Both the position numbers and the translations under genes were made by a program. Below are positions 17,644 to 25,271 of a stretch of 64,000 nt of DNA, piece after piece (the stretch's first letter is position 1; every line of letters starts with the position of its first letter). The notes beneath the pieces were generated by a model. That model saw only the letters and a list, made by a program, of their open reading frames with translations, made no database searches and was not told the DNA's origin. This DNA is from Bacteroidales bacterium. Lineage in GTDB: Bacteria; Bacteroidota; Bacteroidia; Bacteroidales; UBA932. The DNA lies in contig JAFYZX010000022.1 of NCBI GenBank assembly GCA_017548505.1, positions 1-64,000 of the forward strand, read 5' to 3'.

Positions 17644-18282
17644 ATGGGAGAATTAAAAATCGGTGAAATAAGCAAGCCGCGCTTTGAATTCCGCAGCTTC
17701 GGACAGTGCTTCTGCGAGGCTCACAAGAGAATGGCACGCCTTTCCGCTCCAGTTCCTGAGAAGGTTTGGGAGAGGCAGAGCGACGAGATATATATCATTT
17801 CCGCAAAGAACGACATCAACAACACCAAGATCCGTAACGGCAAGATGGACATCAAGACATTTGTCCAGAGCGTTGACGGTCTTGAGCAGTGGAACCCTCT
17901 GATGAAGGGAGAGTTTCCTATCAGCCGCGAGGTTCTGGAGAAGGAAGTTTTCCCTGCTTTCATGGTAGAGATGCCGGCTCTTACGAAGGATACCTACACA
18001 TACGAGGAATTCATCGCGATGGTAAAGGCCAATCCGGACCTTGCCGCAGTAAGAGTTCACAAGCAGCGCTTTGGCTATATGGTCAACGATACTATCTGCG
18101 AGGTTGGCAATGTCCTGATCAACGGAGCCAAGGTTGTTACCATCAACTCCGAGTCTACCGAAATCGAGGATATCAAGAAGACCATCAAGGACGTGGGTCT
18201 CGAGGGTGTTGAGAACATCAATTACCTCCAGGCTATAAAGCGCGTTATCGGAATGAGTGACAAACCTTTAGCAAACGAATAG
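17644..18282 (+). CDS. Probable divergent triphosphate-tunnel (CYTH-like) protein
   Basis: This 212-aa cytoplasmic protein has no textbook motif, but its layout recalls a CYTH/TTM tunnel fold. A strand with F-E-F-R-S-F stands near residue 15 where ExExK would be. Later come S-D-E-I-Y-I-I, a K-I-R-x-G-K-M-D-I-K-T segment, a V-R-V-H-K-Q-R-F-G-Y strand, an acidic strand C-E-V-G-N-V, and a final L-E-G-V-E-N-I-N-Y-x-x-A-I-K helix, similar in order to triphosphatases. The next gene, one base downstream, is a standard CYTH protein, so this may be a paralogue. Assignment to the TTM fold is my inference; function unknown. Confidence 0.5.
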   Translation: MGELKIGEISKPRFEFRSFGQCFCEAHKRMARLSAPVPEKVWERQSDEIYIISAKNDINNTKIRNGKMDIKTFVQSVDGLEQWNPLMKGEFPISREVLEKEVFPAFMVEMPALTKDTYTYEEFIAMVKANPDLAAVRVHKQRFGYMVNDTICEVGNVLINGAKVVTINSESTEIEDIKKTIKDVGLEGVENINYLQAIKRVIGMSDKPLANE

Positions 18283-18283
18283 C

Positions 18284-18754
18284 ATGGCACAGGAAATAGA
18301 ACGCAAATTCTTGGTCAAGGGCGACTTCAAGGATGCCGCCTTCAAGGCCACCCGCATCACCCAGGGTTATCTTAGCAGCGTGCCTGAGAGAACCGTAAGG
18401 GTAAGGGTTAAGGGAGACAAGGGCTTCATCACCATCAAGGGTATTGGTTCCGACAGCGGAGCGAGCCGCTTCGAGTGGGAGAAGGAGATTCCTGTTTCCG
18501 AGGTTCAGGATCTTCTTAAGATCTGCGAGCCAGGCGTCATAGACAAGACCCGTTATCTTGTAAAGGCCGGTGAGCATACCTTCGAGGTAGACGAGTTCTA
18601 CGGAGACAACGAGGGACTTACCGTGGCCGAGGTTGAACTCGGCAGCGAGAGCGAGGCTTTCGACAAGCCTGAATGGCTGGGTGAAGAAGTCACTGGAGAT
18701 GTCAAGTACTACAACTCCATGCTGATGAAGAACCCGTACAAGAACTGGAAATAA
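18284..18754 (+). CDS. CYTH-domain triphosphate tunnel metalloenzyme
   Basis: The N-terminal E-I-E-R-K-F-L motif (Glu4, Glu6, Lys8) is the CYTH signature ExExK. Basic and acidic tunnel residues follow in R-V-R-V-K-G-D-K, T-I-K-G, E-W-E-K-E-I, D-K-T-R-Y and E-V-D-E-F-Y-G-D-N. Bacterial members of this 155-residue class hydrolyse inorganic triphosphate or long polyphosphate, and the related eukaryotic VTC catalytic domain makes polyphosphate. It overlaps the SLC13 transporter gene by one base (TAATG), a strong sign of coupled expression. Exact substrate is unknown. Confidence 0.9.
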   Translation: MAQEIERKFLVKGDFKDAAFKATRITQGYLSSVPERTVRVRVKGDKGFITIKGIGSDSGASRFEWEKEIPVSEVQDLLKICEPGVIDKTRYLVKAGEHTFEVDEFYGDNEGLTVAEVELGSESEAFDKPEWLGEEVTGDVKYYNSMLMKNPYKNWK

Positions 18755-20328
18755 TGGACGTACTGGACCTGAACAACTATAAGATCGAGAAGCTGCCGAA
18801 GATGCAGAAATCCGGCTTCGAGCGGACCATGCAGCGCTTCGGCGGCCCTCTCGCTATCTTGGTGTTCATCCTCTTGTATTATGTTGTCAAGATTTCCTTC
18901 CTGGACAATCTTGACACCGGTTCCCTCTCGGGTGCGGCGCTTAAGCGTTTCAATGAGCTGGGGTTTGACGGCTTCGTCAGGGCAAACTATGCCATGCTCG
19001 CCATCTTCGTGGCGGCCATAGTGCTCTGGATCACCGAGGCCATACCGAATTATCTGACCTCCCTCATTGTAATCCTCGCGATAGTGCTGACCAACATCAC
19101 CACGGACAAGACGGCCTACGCCCAGCTCGGACATCCTGTGATGTGGCTGAACATACTCTCCTTCGTGCTGGCTTCGATGCTCGTGAAGACTCAGGTGGCA
19201 AAGAGATTCGCCCTTTGGTTCGTGCTCAAGTTCGGCAAGAGCGCGGGAGGCGTGATCTTCAGCTTCATCGTCATCAACCTGGTTCTTTCCGCTTTCATAT
19301 CGGCGACTACGGCAAAGGCTGCCATCCTGCTTCCGATCATGATGGTGATTTGCGCCATTTACGGAGCAACCGGCGGTGAACACCGTAACAACTTTGGACG
19401 TAACCTGATGCTGCAGAACCTCTTCCAGATCAATCTGGGAGCCAACGCCTTCCTTACCGGATCGGGAGCGACCCTGCTTGCAGGATCCCTGATCGCAGGA
19501 GCGCTTGGCATCGGCTCTTTCAGCTATCAGGACTGGTTCAAGGCCGCCTTCCCTATGAATGTGCTCCTCATTCTGATCGGCTGGTTCGTTGGAACCAAGA
19601 TCATCTTCAGGATGAAGAAAGAGGAGAAGAAGCCTCAGATCGAGGGTGGTATGGAAAGGCTCCGCGAAGAGCTGAAATCTATGGGCAAGATGAAGGGAAT
19701 AGAGTACAGGGCTATCGCGATCTTCCTCTGCGTGCTGATTCTTTGGGCAACCGACAAGCAGCACGGCATCAACCAGACGGCAGTTGCCTTTCTGGGAGCC
19801 GTTGTAGCTTTGATGCCTAGGATCGGCATTGTCAAGTGGAACGATGTGGATATTCCTTGGCATCTCCTCCTGTTCTCGGCCGGAGCCTATACACTGGGAG
19901 CCGGTCTGGATGCAACAGGCCTTCCGGGAACAGCTGTCAATGCGGCCTTCGCTTCAATGGGAATCACTGCACAGACCCCTTATTGGGCTCTGTATATGAT
20001 ACTTACGAGCACCATGCTCCTAAGTGCCCTGATTTTCCAGAGCAAGACAATGCAGACGCTCATCTTTGTTCCGATCGCCATTGGAGTGGCCCAGAGTTTC
20101 GGTTATCCGATAATGAGCCTGGCGTTCCCGATCGCTATGCTGGTAGGACACGTTTACGTGCTTCCGTTCAACAGCAAGCCGGCTGCCCTGCTCTACACCA
20201 CGAACCAGTACGGCTGGAGCGATACATTCAAGTTCGGAATAACTATGATGTTCATCAGCTGGCTGATGATACTTCTTTGGGGCCAGACCGTCCTCCACTG
20301 GTTCGGTTACACCCCGGGATTATTTTAA
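18754..20328 (+). CDS. SLC13/DASS-family anion:sodium symporter
   Basis: This is a membrane protein of about 11-12 helices in two repeats, of the divalent anion/sodium symporter family that moves dicarboxylates, sulfate or, in yeast Pho87/Pho90/Pho91, phosphate. The positions of the two S-N-T anion-binding motifs appear as S-A-T (in the S-A-T-T-A-K-A-A-I-L-L-P helix near residue 190) and S-K-T (near residue 430). That departs from the dicarboxylate type and may indicate another anion. It overlaps the CYTH gene by one base and lies in a phosphate locus, so phosphate is the likely substrate; this is inference. It starts with a 30-residue charged cytoplasmic stretch. Confidence 0.85.
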   Translation: MDVLDLNNYKIEKLPKMQKSGFERTMQRFGGPLAILVFILLYYVVKISFLDNLDTGSLSGAALKRFNELGFDGFVRANYAMLAIFVAAIVLWITEAIPNYLTSLIVILAIVLTNITTDKTAYAQLGHPVMWLNILSFVLASMLVKTQVAKRFALWFVLKFGKSAGGVIFSFIVINLVLSAFISATTAKAAILLPIMMVICAIYGATGGEHRNNFGRNLMLQNLFQINLGANAFLTGSGATLLAGSLIAGALGIGSFSYQDWFKAAFPMNVLLILIGWFVGTKIIFRMKKEEKKPQIEGGMERLREELKSMGKMKGIEYRAIAIFLCVLILWATDKQHGINQTAVAFLGAVVALMPRIGIVKWNDVDIPWHLLLFSAGAYTLGAGLDATGLPGTAVNAAFASMGITAQTPYWALYMILTSTMLLSALIFQSKTMQTLIFVPIAIGVAQSFGYPIMSLAFPIAMLVGHVYVLPFNSKPAALLYTTNQYGWSDTFKFGITMMFISWLMILLWGQTVLHWFGYTPGLF

Positions 20329-20349
20329 ACAATTAACTACAAAGGCATT

Positions 20350-20970
20350 ATGACAATCGACTGGAACTTTATACTTAGAATATTCATCGCCGGATTGCTT
20401 GGCGGACTCATCGGCTTTGAAAGGGAGATGAGGGCAAAAGAGGCCGGAGTGCGTACCCATTTCGTGGTTGCGCTCGGCAGTGCCCTGTTCATGATTATCT
20501 CCCAATTCGCTTTCAAGGGCGTTCACGACGAAGCCCGAGTGGCGGCGCAGGTGGTTTCCGGAATCGGTTTCATAGGTGCCGGAGTAATAATCTTCCAGAA
20601 GAACGCGGTCCGCGGCGTAACAACCGCGGCCGGTCTCTGGGTAGCTGCAGCCATAGGCTTAACCTGTGGAGCCGAGATGTATTCATTGGCTATCGCAGCT
20701 TCTTTGTTCACCATAATATGTCTTGAAGCTATGCATTTTTTTACCCACAGGTTTGGAGAAAAGGCCCTGACCATCAACATTTCATCCCCGAGCAGTGAGC
20801 AGCTGTCCGGCATTATCAAGTCTATCAAGGATATGGGAGCTGATATCCAGCTTCTTACAGTAGTGGATGATGTGGCCACATTCCAACTCCACGTTAAGCA
20901 GAAAGAGTATCTGTCCACCATAGACAAACTCCTTCTTTTGTGCAAGGGCCTTAAACTGGAAATCTCCTGA
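20350..20970 (+). CDS. MgtC/SapB-family membrane protein
   Basis: MgtC-like proteins are inner-membrane regulators needed for growth in low magnesium or in macrophages; in Salmonella MgtC alters phosphate uptake and ATP synthase activity. The family segment G-G-L-I-G-F-E-R-E-x-R is at residues 16-27, G-V-R-T-H at about 34-38 and G-I-G-F-I-G-A-G near 73-80. Four or five helices precede a C-terminal ACT-like cytoplasmic domain (about 140-206). It ends the locus with the transporter 21 bases upstream, which fits a link between magnesium and phosphate balance. Confidence 0.9.
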   Translation: MTIDWNFILRIFIAGLLGGLIGFEREMRAKEAGVRTHFVVALGSALFMIISQFAFKGVHDEARVAAQVVSGIGFIGAGVIIFQKNAVRGVTTAAGLWVAAAIGLTCGAEMYSLAIAASLFTIICLEAMHFFTHRFGEKALTINISSPSSEQLSGIIKSIKDMGADIQLLTVVDDVATFQLHVKQKEYLSTIDKLLLLCKGLKLEIS

Positions 20971-20972
20971 TC

Positions 20973-21653
20973 TTAGAATCTATAGCCGACAGTCATATAG
21001 AATTTACGGTGCTTGGGGGAGAGGAAGAAAGCGTTGCCGTATTTAGTTAATCCCAGGTCATAGCCGGCACTGACGGTTATATTATTCTGTATATCCACAC
21101 CAGCCTTCACGCCTATTCCGAATTCAAAACGATTTCCAGATTGCAATTCTCCATCATCAACCTTAAAGAATTTGTGGTTGTATTCAAAGTCTGTCCCGCC
21201 GTAATTAATCTTGCTCTTGTATTTTCCTGTCAAGCCAAATCCCAGATATCCTCCTGCCTCAGCAAAGAGGGAATACTTTTGTTTAGGATTGAACAGGTAT
21301 CCAAGATGAAGGGGAACTTCTAGATAGGTTGTCTTTATACTTCCTTTACTTGTGGAAGTAAGCCCCAGATACTTGAAGTTTTCAAGATTCCACTTGAAAC
21401 CTTTTTGAAGGAAAGTAATACCGGAATTGGCATATAAACCAGATAATTGCATAAGGTTAGTCTGCGCCGCTCCATAATAGAGCATGGCCCTGTAACTGAA
21501 TCCAATCATTACGCCTCCAACAGGATCCATCATTCCTTCAGAAGTTTTGGAGTTGGAAATTCCTATGCCTGCAAATACTTCCGATTTGTTGAGTTCCTGT
21601 CCATAACCGGTTACAGAAAGAAGTATGGCCGCTATCAGTAAAAGCTTTTTCAT
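20973..21653 (-). CDS. Outer-membrane beta-barrel protein
   Basis: A signal peptide (1-19, ending Gly-Tyr-Gly before Gln) is followed by about eight amphipathic strands and a C-terminal Phe (Val-Gly-Tyr-Arg-Phe), the usual signal for insertion by BAM. Length and pattern are like the small OmpW/PorT-type barrels common in Bacteroidota. No enzyme or ligand motif is visible. It converges on mgtC with a two-base gap and diverges from the fucosidase. Confidence 0.78.
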   Translation of the reverse strand: MKKLLLIAAILLSVTGYGQELNKSEVFAGIGISNSKTSEGMMDPVGGVMIGFSYRAMLYYGAAQTNLMQLSGLYANSGITFLQKGFKWNLENFKYLGLTSTSKGSIKTTYLEVPLHLGYLFNPKQKYSLFAEAGGYLGFGLTGKYKSKINYGGTDFEYNHKFFKVDDGELQSGNRFEFGIGVKAGVDIQNNITVSAGYDLGLTKYGNAFFLSPKHRKFYMTVGYRF

Positions 21654-21692
21654 GTTAGTGTCTTGTTAATTGCTACGAAGTTAGCAAATAAT

Positions 21693-21700
21693 TATATTTG
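21693..21700 (+). promoter_or_regulatory. Promoter -7 box of the fucosidase gene
   Basis: TATATTTG matches TAnnTTTG; a TTG at 21670-21672 gives a spacing of 20. The start codon is 31 bases downstream at 21732. Confidence 0.5.
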
Positions 21701-21731
21701 TAGAAAGTGATTATATGGTTGAATTTAAGTT

Positions 21732-23102
21732 ATGATAAAGAAGATAATTCTCTCTATTTGCCTGTCTATGTTTATTTTGCCTGCCGTTGCACAGGTGCGC
21801 GGCGATGTGCAAAAGCAGTCGGACGGCTATCAGTGGCCGACGGACGAGGCTGTGCTTCAGAAGCTTGAGAAATGGCAGGACCTGAAGTTCGGTGTCCTTA
21901 TGCATTGGGGAATCTATTCCGTGCCCGGAATCATTGAATCCTGGAGCATCTGCAACGAGGACTGGATAAGAAGGCCTGAAGGCTCAATATACGAGGATTA
22001 CAAGAAGTGGTATTGGGGGCTCAGCGATGAGTTTAACCCTGTTAAATTCAATCCGGAGCAATGGGCTGAGGTCTTTTCCCGCGCCGGAATGAAATATATG
22101 ATCTTCACCACTAAGCACCACGATGGTTTCTGCATGTTTGATTCGGAATACTCCGATTACGGCATCGCCCACGGCCCGTTCAAGGATAATCCCAGCAAGG
22201 ATGTTGCAAAATATGTGTTTGAGGCCTTTCGCTCAAAGGGCTTTATGATAGGGGCATACTTTTCCAAGCCGGATTGGCATCACAAAGGTTTTTGGAATCC
22301 TTATTACGCAACTCCAAACCGCCATCCAAACTACGATATCAAGAAGAAGCCGGAATGGTGGCAGAGCTATGTGACATACACCAAGAACCAGCTAAATGAA
22401 CTTACAGGCGGTAAATACGGAAAACTTGACATCCTCTGGCTGGATGGAGGCTGGATAACCGGAGATCAGGTAGGTATCAACGAGATACTCCCTAATGCCA
22501 GAAAAGTAAGTCCTGGCCTGATCTGCGTGGACCGCACCATCAAAGGTCCTAATGAAAACTACCAGACTCCGGAGCAATCCATTCCGAAAACCCAGATAAA
22601 CAATCCGTGGGAAAGCTGCATCACCCTGACAGACAGCTGGGGATGGGTTCCTAACGCAGGATTCAAATCATCAAGGAAGGTAATTGGCATTCTGGCAGAA
22701 ATAACCGCCAAGGGTGGCTGTCTGGTTCTCGGTGTCGGACCTACTCCTGAAGGCCTGATAGAGGACAAGGCCATCCCGATCCTCGAAGAGATAGGGGAAT
22801 GGCTTTCCCGCTGCGGAGAAGCAATCTATGCCACTCGTACGACGGAAAACTACAACCAGGAAAACCTCTGGTTCACAGTCTCAAAGGATGGCAAAAGCCT
22901 CTATGCGGTCTATGCCCTGAAAGACGGAGAAACTCTTCCGGAATCAATTTCCTGGAATGGTAATCTTCCTATGGGAAAAGTAAAACTTCTTAACACGGGC
23001 AAAACTGTAAAAGCCAAGATCAAGGACGGTGTTGTTACAATTACGCTTCCAAAGAATCTCAGGCAGGAACCTTTGGCTTTTTTGTTTAACTTTGATTTTT
23101 GA
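21732..23102 (+). CDS. Alpha-L-fucosidase, glycoside hydrolase family 29
   Basis: This exported enzyme releases L-fucose from glycans by a retaining mechanism. A signal peptide (1-21) is followed by a catalytic barrel: H-W-G-I-Y-S-V-P-G near residue 60, T-K-H-H-D-G-F near 128-134, and the nucleophile segment D-I-L-W-L-D-G-G-W near 234-242, with the Asp of L-W-L-D as likely nucleophile. A small beta domain ends the protein. At 456 aa it is full length. Fucose is common in host mucins and algal glycans, which fits a gut or marine Bacteroidota, but no SusC/D genes stand nearby. Confidence 0.92.
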   Translation: MIKKIILSICLSMFILPAVAQVRGDVQKQSDGYQWPTDEAVLQKLEKWQDLKFGVLMHWGIYSVPGIIESWSICNEDWIRRPEGSIYEDYKKWYWGLSDEFNPVKFNPEQWAEVFSRAGMKYMIFTTKHHDGFCMFDSEYSDYGIAHGPFKDNPSKDVAKYVFEAFRSKGFMIGAYFSKPDWHHKGFWNPYYATPNRHPNYDIKKKPEWWQSYVTYTKNQLNELTGGKYGKLDILWLDGGWITGDQVGINEILPNARKVSPGLICVDRTIKGPNENYQTPEQSIPKTQINNPWESCITLTDSWGWVPNAGFKSSRKVIGILAEITAKGGCLVLGVGPTPEGLIEDKAIPILEEIGEWLSRCGEAIYATRTTENYNQENLWFTVSKDGKSLYAVYALKDGETLPESISWNGNLPMGKVKLLNTGKTVKAKIKDGVVTITLPKNLRQEPLAFLFNFDF

Positions 23103-23131
23103 AAATTGTTTCACTTCAATAGTATCCAATT

Positions 23132-24625
23132 ATGAAAGCCTTAGCAGTAACCGTAGCGCTGATCTCTTTTCTTCTTATTCACGAAGGAACATACGCGCAA
23201 GTCACCCCGGTAAGCAATGCTGCCTGTGCGGAATGCGGTGGAGTAGGGGCGCACAAGCCATCCTGCCGCCATTATGTGGCTCCAAACAATGACTCTGAGA
23301 GTTCATCGCAGAGTACTACACTTAAGCCTAATGTCCGCCAATCTACCAAGGGCGACGAGCCTTATACAGACAGCGATAATTTTTCTTCAGTTGAGGGCAA
23401 GCCTCTGACTAACAAGGAGTACTGGAGTATACTGATGGATGTCTGCACAGTGTGCGGAGCCAAGAATAACCATTCGCACACGGAGGATTGTGTTATTGGC
23501 AGAAGTTATAAATGGTATAAAGAGTATTCCAACCAAGGCAAAAAGTGGGATGCCATCCGTATGAGGGACAACATCGTTCAGTTGAAACTCGGCACGGCAA
23601 AAGGAAAGGCAATGCTCGCCGCAATGCGCAACCCTTCCGGCGCCAAACCTTCAACCACCACAACCAATTCGGCATCCAAACCAGCCACTAATACATCAAC
23701 AAATACCAGCACGAGTCTGAAGGACTACACCCCGGCACCGGAAAAACCGAAACCGGCTGTAGGCAATCCTGTTATGCCTCGTCCGATAATGACTCGCACT
23801 CCGGAGTTTTCCGGAATAAATGAGCACAGCATCGTCTATGACAAACCTCAAAGCATAGACGGAGAGCATCCATGGGGAACGGTGGATATGAACGCTTTTC
23901 GCCAAAGCCAGAAAGGCGGCTGGGGGGTATTCGCCGATTATGACATTGAGCGTTACACAAATACCCCTAATGGCGTTGTAATTCTGGGTAAACGACAGCC
24001 AGACGGACATATCTTGTGGATGTGGTTGTCTTTCGACAAGGATACCGGGAAATATCGGGCGTATGAGAGTGAGAATGAAGAAGAAGACCAGAGCGGCAAA
24101 AAGGTGACGCTAAAGGATGTCCGGTTCGACGCAGAAGGAGAAATTCTGGTAAAAGAGTATTCGGATGGCTATAAAAGAGTTACCAATGTCTTTGGGAAAT
24201 ACATTGCCTCCGGTTACAACATTAAAGTACTTCCAATGAAGGTTGACGGGCACCGTATCGTCGCTCACGGACAGGATCCAACCAGAGGAAAACTCGCAAA
24301 CGAGATCTGGGTTTATGACGACACAGGAAAACGTATCGCCAATGGAGAAGAACTTGAATATTTCGACGATGCCATTATCGCCCGCTCCAAGGGATTTGCC
24401 ACTTTATATAACTGGAAAGGCCAAAGCATCTATTTTGACAAGGGTGGCTGGACATCAAACTATGCGGATGAAATACAGGCTTTCACCAGCGACAAAGGAC
24501 GCTATTATGTGATCAAGGTCAAGGAAGGGCGATATGCTCTTGAAACCCAGGACTTCCGCCCTGTAGGAGGCTTCTACTCAACCGCCCAGGAAGCTCACGA
24601 TGCATGGAACAGGCTTGTTCCGTGA
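23132..24625 (+). CDS. Secreted protein with two cysteine/histidine motifs, unknown function
   Basis: A signal peptide (1-22) is followed by two metal-site-like motifs, C-A-E-C-G-G-V-G-A-H-K-P-S-C at about residues 31-44 and C-T-V-C-G-A-K-N-N-H-S-H-T-E-D-C at about 107-122. Between and after them lie Ser/Thr/Pro-rich linkers (about 170-220). From residue 240 on there is a beta-rich domain with recurring Gly-Lys-Tyr, Asp-Asp-Thr-Gly-Lys-Arg and Trp-Lys-Gly-Gln turns, perhaps WG-like repeats or a propeller. The paired motifs suggest bound zinc in an exported protein. Its last 31 bases overlap the end of cutC on the other strand. I do not recognise the family. Confidence 0.75.
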   Translation: MKALAVTVALISFLLIHEGTYAQVTPVSNAACAECGGVGAHKPSCRHYVAPNNDSESSSQSTTLKPNVRQSTKGDEPYTDSDNFSSVEGKPLTNKEYWSILMDVCTVCGAKNNHSHTEDCVIGRSYKWYKEYSNQGKKWDAIRMRDNIVQLKLGTAKGKAMLAAMRNPSGAKPSTTTTNSASKPATNTSTNTSTSLKDYTPAPEKPKPAVGNPVMPRPIMTRTPEFSGINEHSIVYDKPQSIDGEHPWGTVDMNAFRQSQKGGWGVFADYDIERYTNTPNGVVILGKRQPDGHILWMWLSFDKDTGKYRAYESENEEEDQSGKKVTLKDVRFDAEGEILVKEYSDGYKRVTNVFGKYIASGYNIKVLPMKVDGHRIVAHGQDPTRGKLANEIWVYDDTGKRIANGEELEYFDDAIIARSKGFATLYNWKGQSIYFDKGGWTSNYADEIQAFTSDKGRYYVIKVKEGRYALETQDFRPVGGFYSTAQEAHDAWNRLVP

Positions 24626-25227
24626 TACTGAGGGGCATGAGAATCTGAGGCTATCTGCTCCAGATTTCCAGGTCTAATGCCTTTTCCTGCAATAATTGTG
24701 ATTCTTTCGTCAGCCTGTTCTACCAGACGGGCTATGTTGAACCTACCCGCAAAAGCATCTTCCATATTTCCGGAAGTGAGAAGGTGAGAGCAACCCAGGA
24801 AAATGATTTCTTCCAGTGCTTTCTCAGGATTTGCTACCTGGTCAAAGGCCCTGTGGAAAGTAACAGGTTTTCCGCCCACCTCAGCCATCAGTCTTTTCAT
24901 CGCCGAGATATCAACCTCATTTTCAGGCGTCAGACATCCGAATACAAAACCGTTTATTCCCGTTTCCTTGTATGAGCGGATATCCTCAATCATCTGCAGG
25001 ATTTCTTCTTCAGAATAGACGAAGTCTCCTCCCCGCGGACGGATCATCACGTTTATGGGAATCGTTGAAACAGAAAGGGAATCCGAGAGCAATTGCCTGG
25101 ATGGAGTTATGCCTCCAAGGTCTATCCTTTCGCATAATTCTATGCGGCTAGCCCCGTTTTCGCAGGCTTTTTTCACCTCCTCAAGGCTTGTGCAGCAGCT
25201 TTCCAGATATAGTTTCCCGTTACTCAT
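24595..25227 (-). CDS. cutC: CutC-family protein, short C-terminus
   Basis: CutC has a TIM-barrel fold and was named for copper tolerance, though its chemistry is unsettled. The family segments G-A-S-R-I-E-L-C, the I-R-P-R-G-G-D-F-V-Y-S motif and T-F-H-R-A-F-D are all present. At 210 aa it is about 30-40 residues shorter than the E. coli protein. It stops right after the last strand (His-Gly-Thr), and its 3' end overlaps the neighbouring gene by 31 bp. The start lies four bases after a -7 box, so the mRNA is probably leaderless. Confidence 0.85.
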   Translation of the reverse strand: MSNGKLYLESCCTSLEEVKKACENGASRIELCERIDLGGITPSRQLLSDSLSVSTIPINVMIRPRGGDFVYSEEEILQMIEDIRSYKETGINGFVFGCLTPENEVDISAMKRLMAEVGGKPVTFHRAFDQVANPEKALEEIIFLGCSHLLTSGNMEDAFAGRFNIARLVEQADERITIIAGKGIRPGNLEQIASDSHAPQYHGTSLFHAS

Positions 25228-25231
25228 AGCA

Positions 25232-25239
25232 CAAAAGTA
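25232..25239 (-). promoter_or_regulatory. cutC promoter -7 box, leaderless
   Basis: TACTTTTG on the minus strand matches TAnnTTTG and ends four bases before the cutC ATG at 25227. A start site seven or so bases after the box would fall in the start codon. Confidence 0.5.
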
Positions 25240-25258
25240 ATCAAATTCCTTTTTTTGT

Positions 25259-25266
25259 TAAATTTG
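25259..25266 (+). promoter_or_regulatory. Promoter -7 box of the transglutaminase gene, leaderless
   Basis: TAAATTTG is an exact TAnnTTTG match and ends five bases before the ATG at 25272. The lipoprotein signal confirms that start, so the transcript should begin at or very near the start codon. Confidence 0.55.
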
Positions 25267-25271
25267 CAGAT

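Noticed and set aside
18709..19863. A 384-codon minus-strand ORF opposite the SLC13 gene
   Set aside because: It is rich in His, Glu and Arg from reverse reading of hydrophobic codons; it is a shadow.
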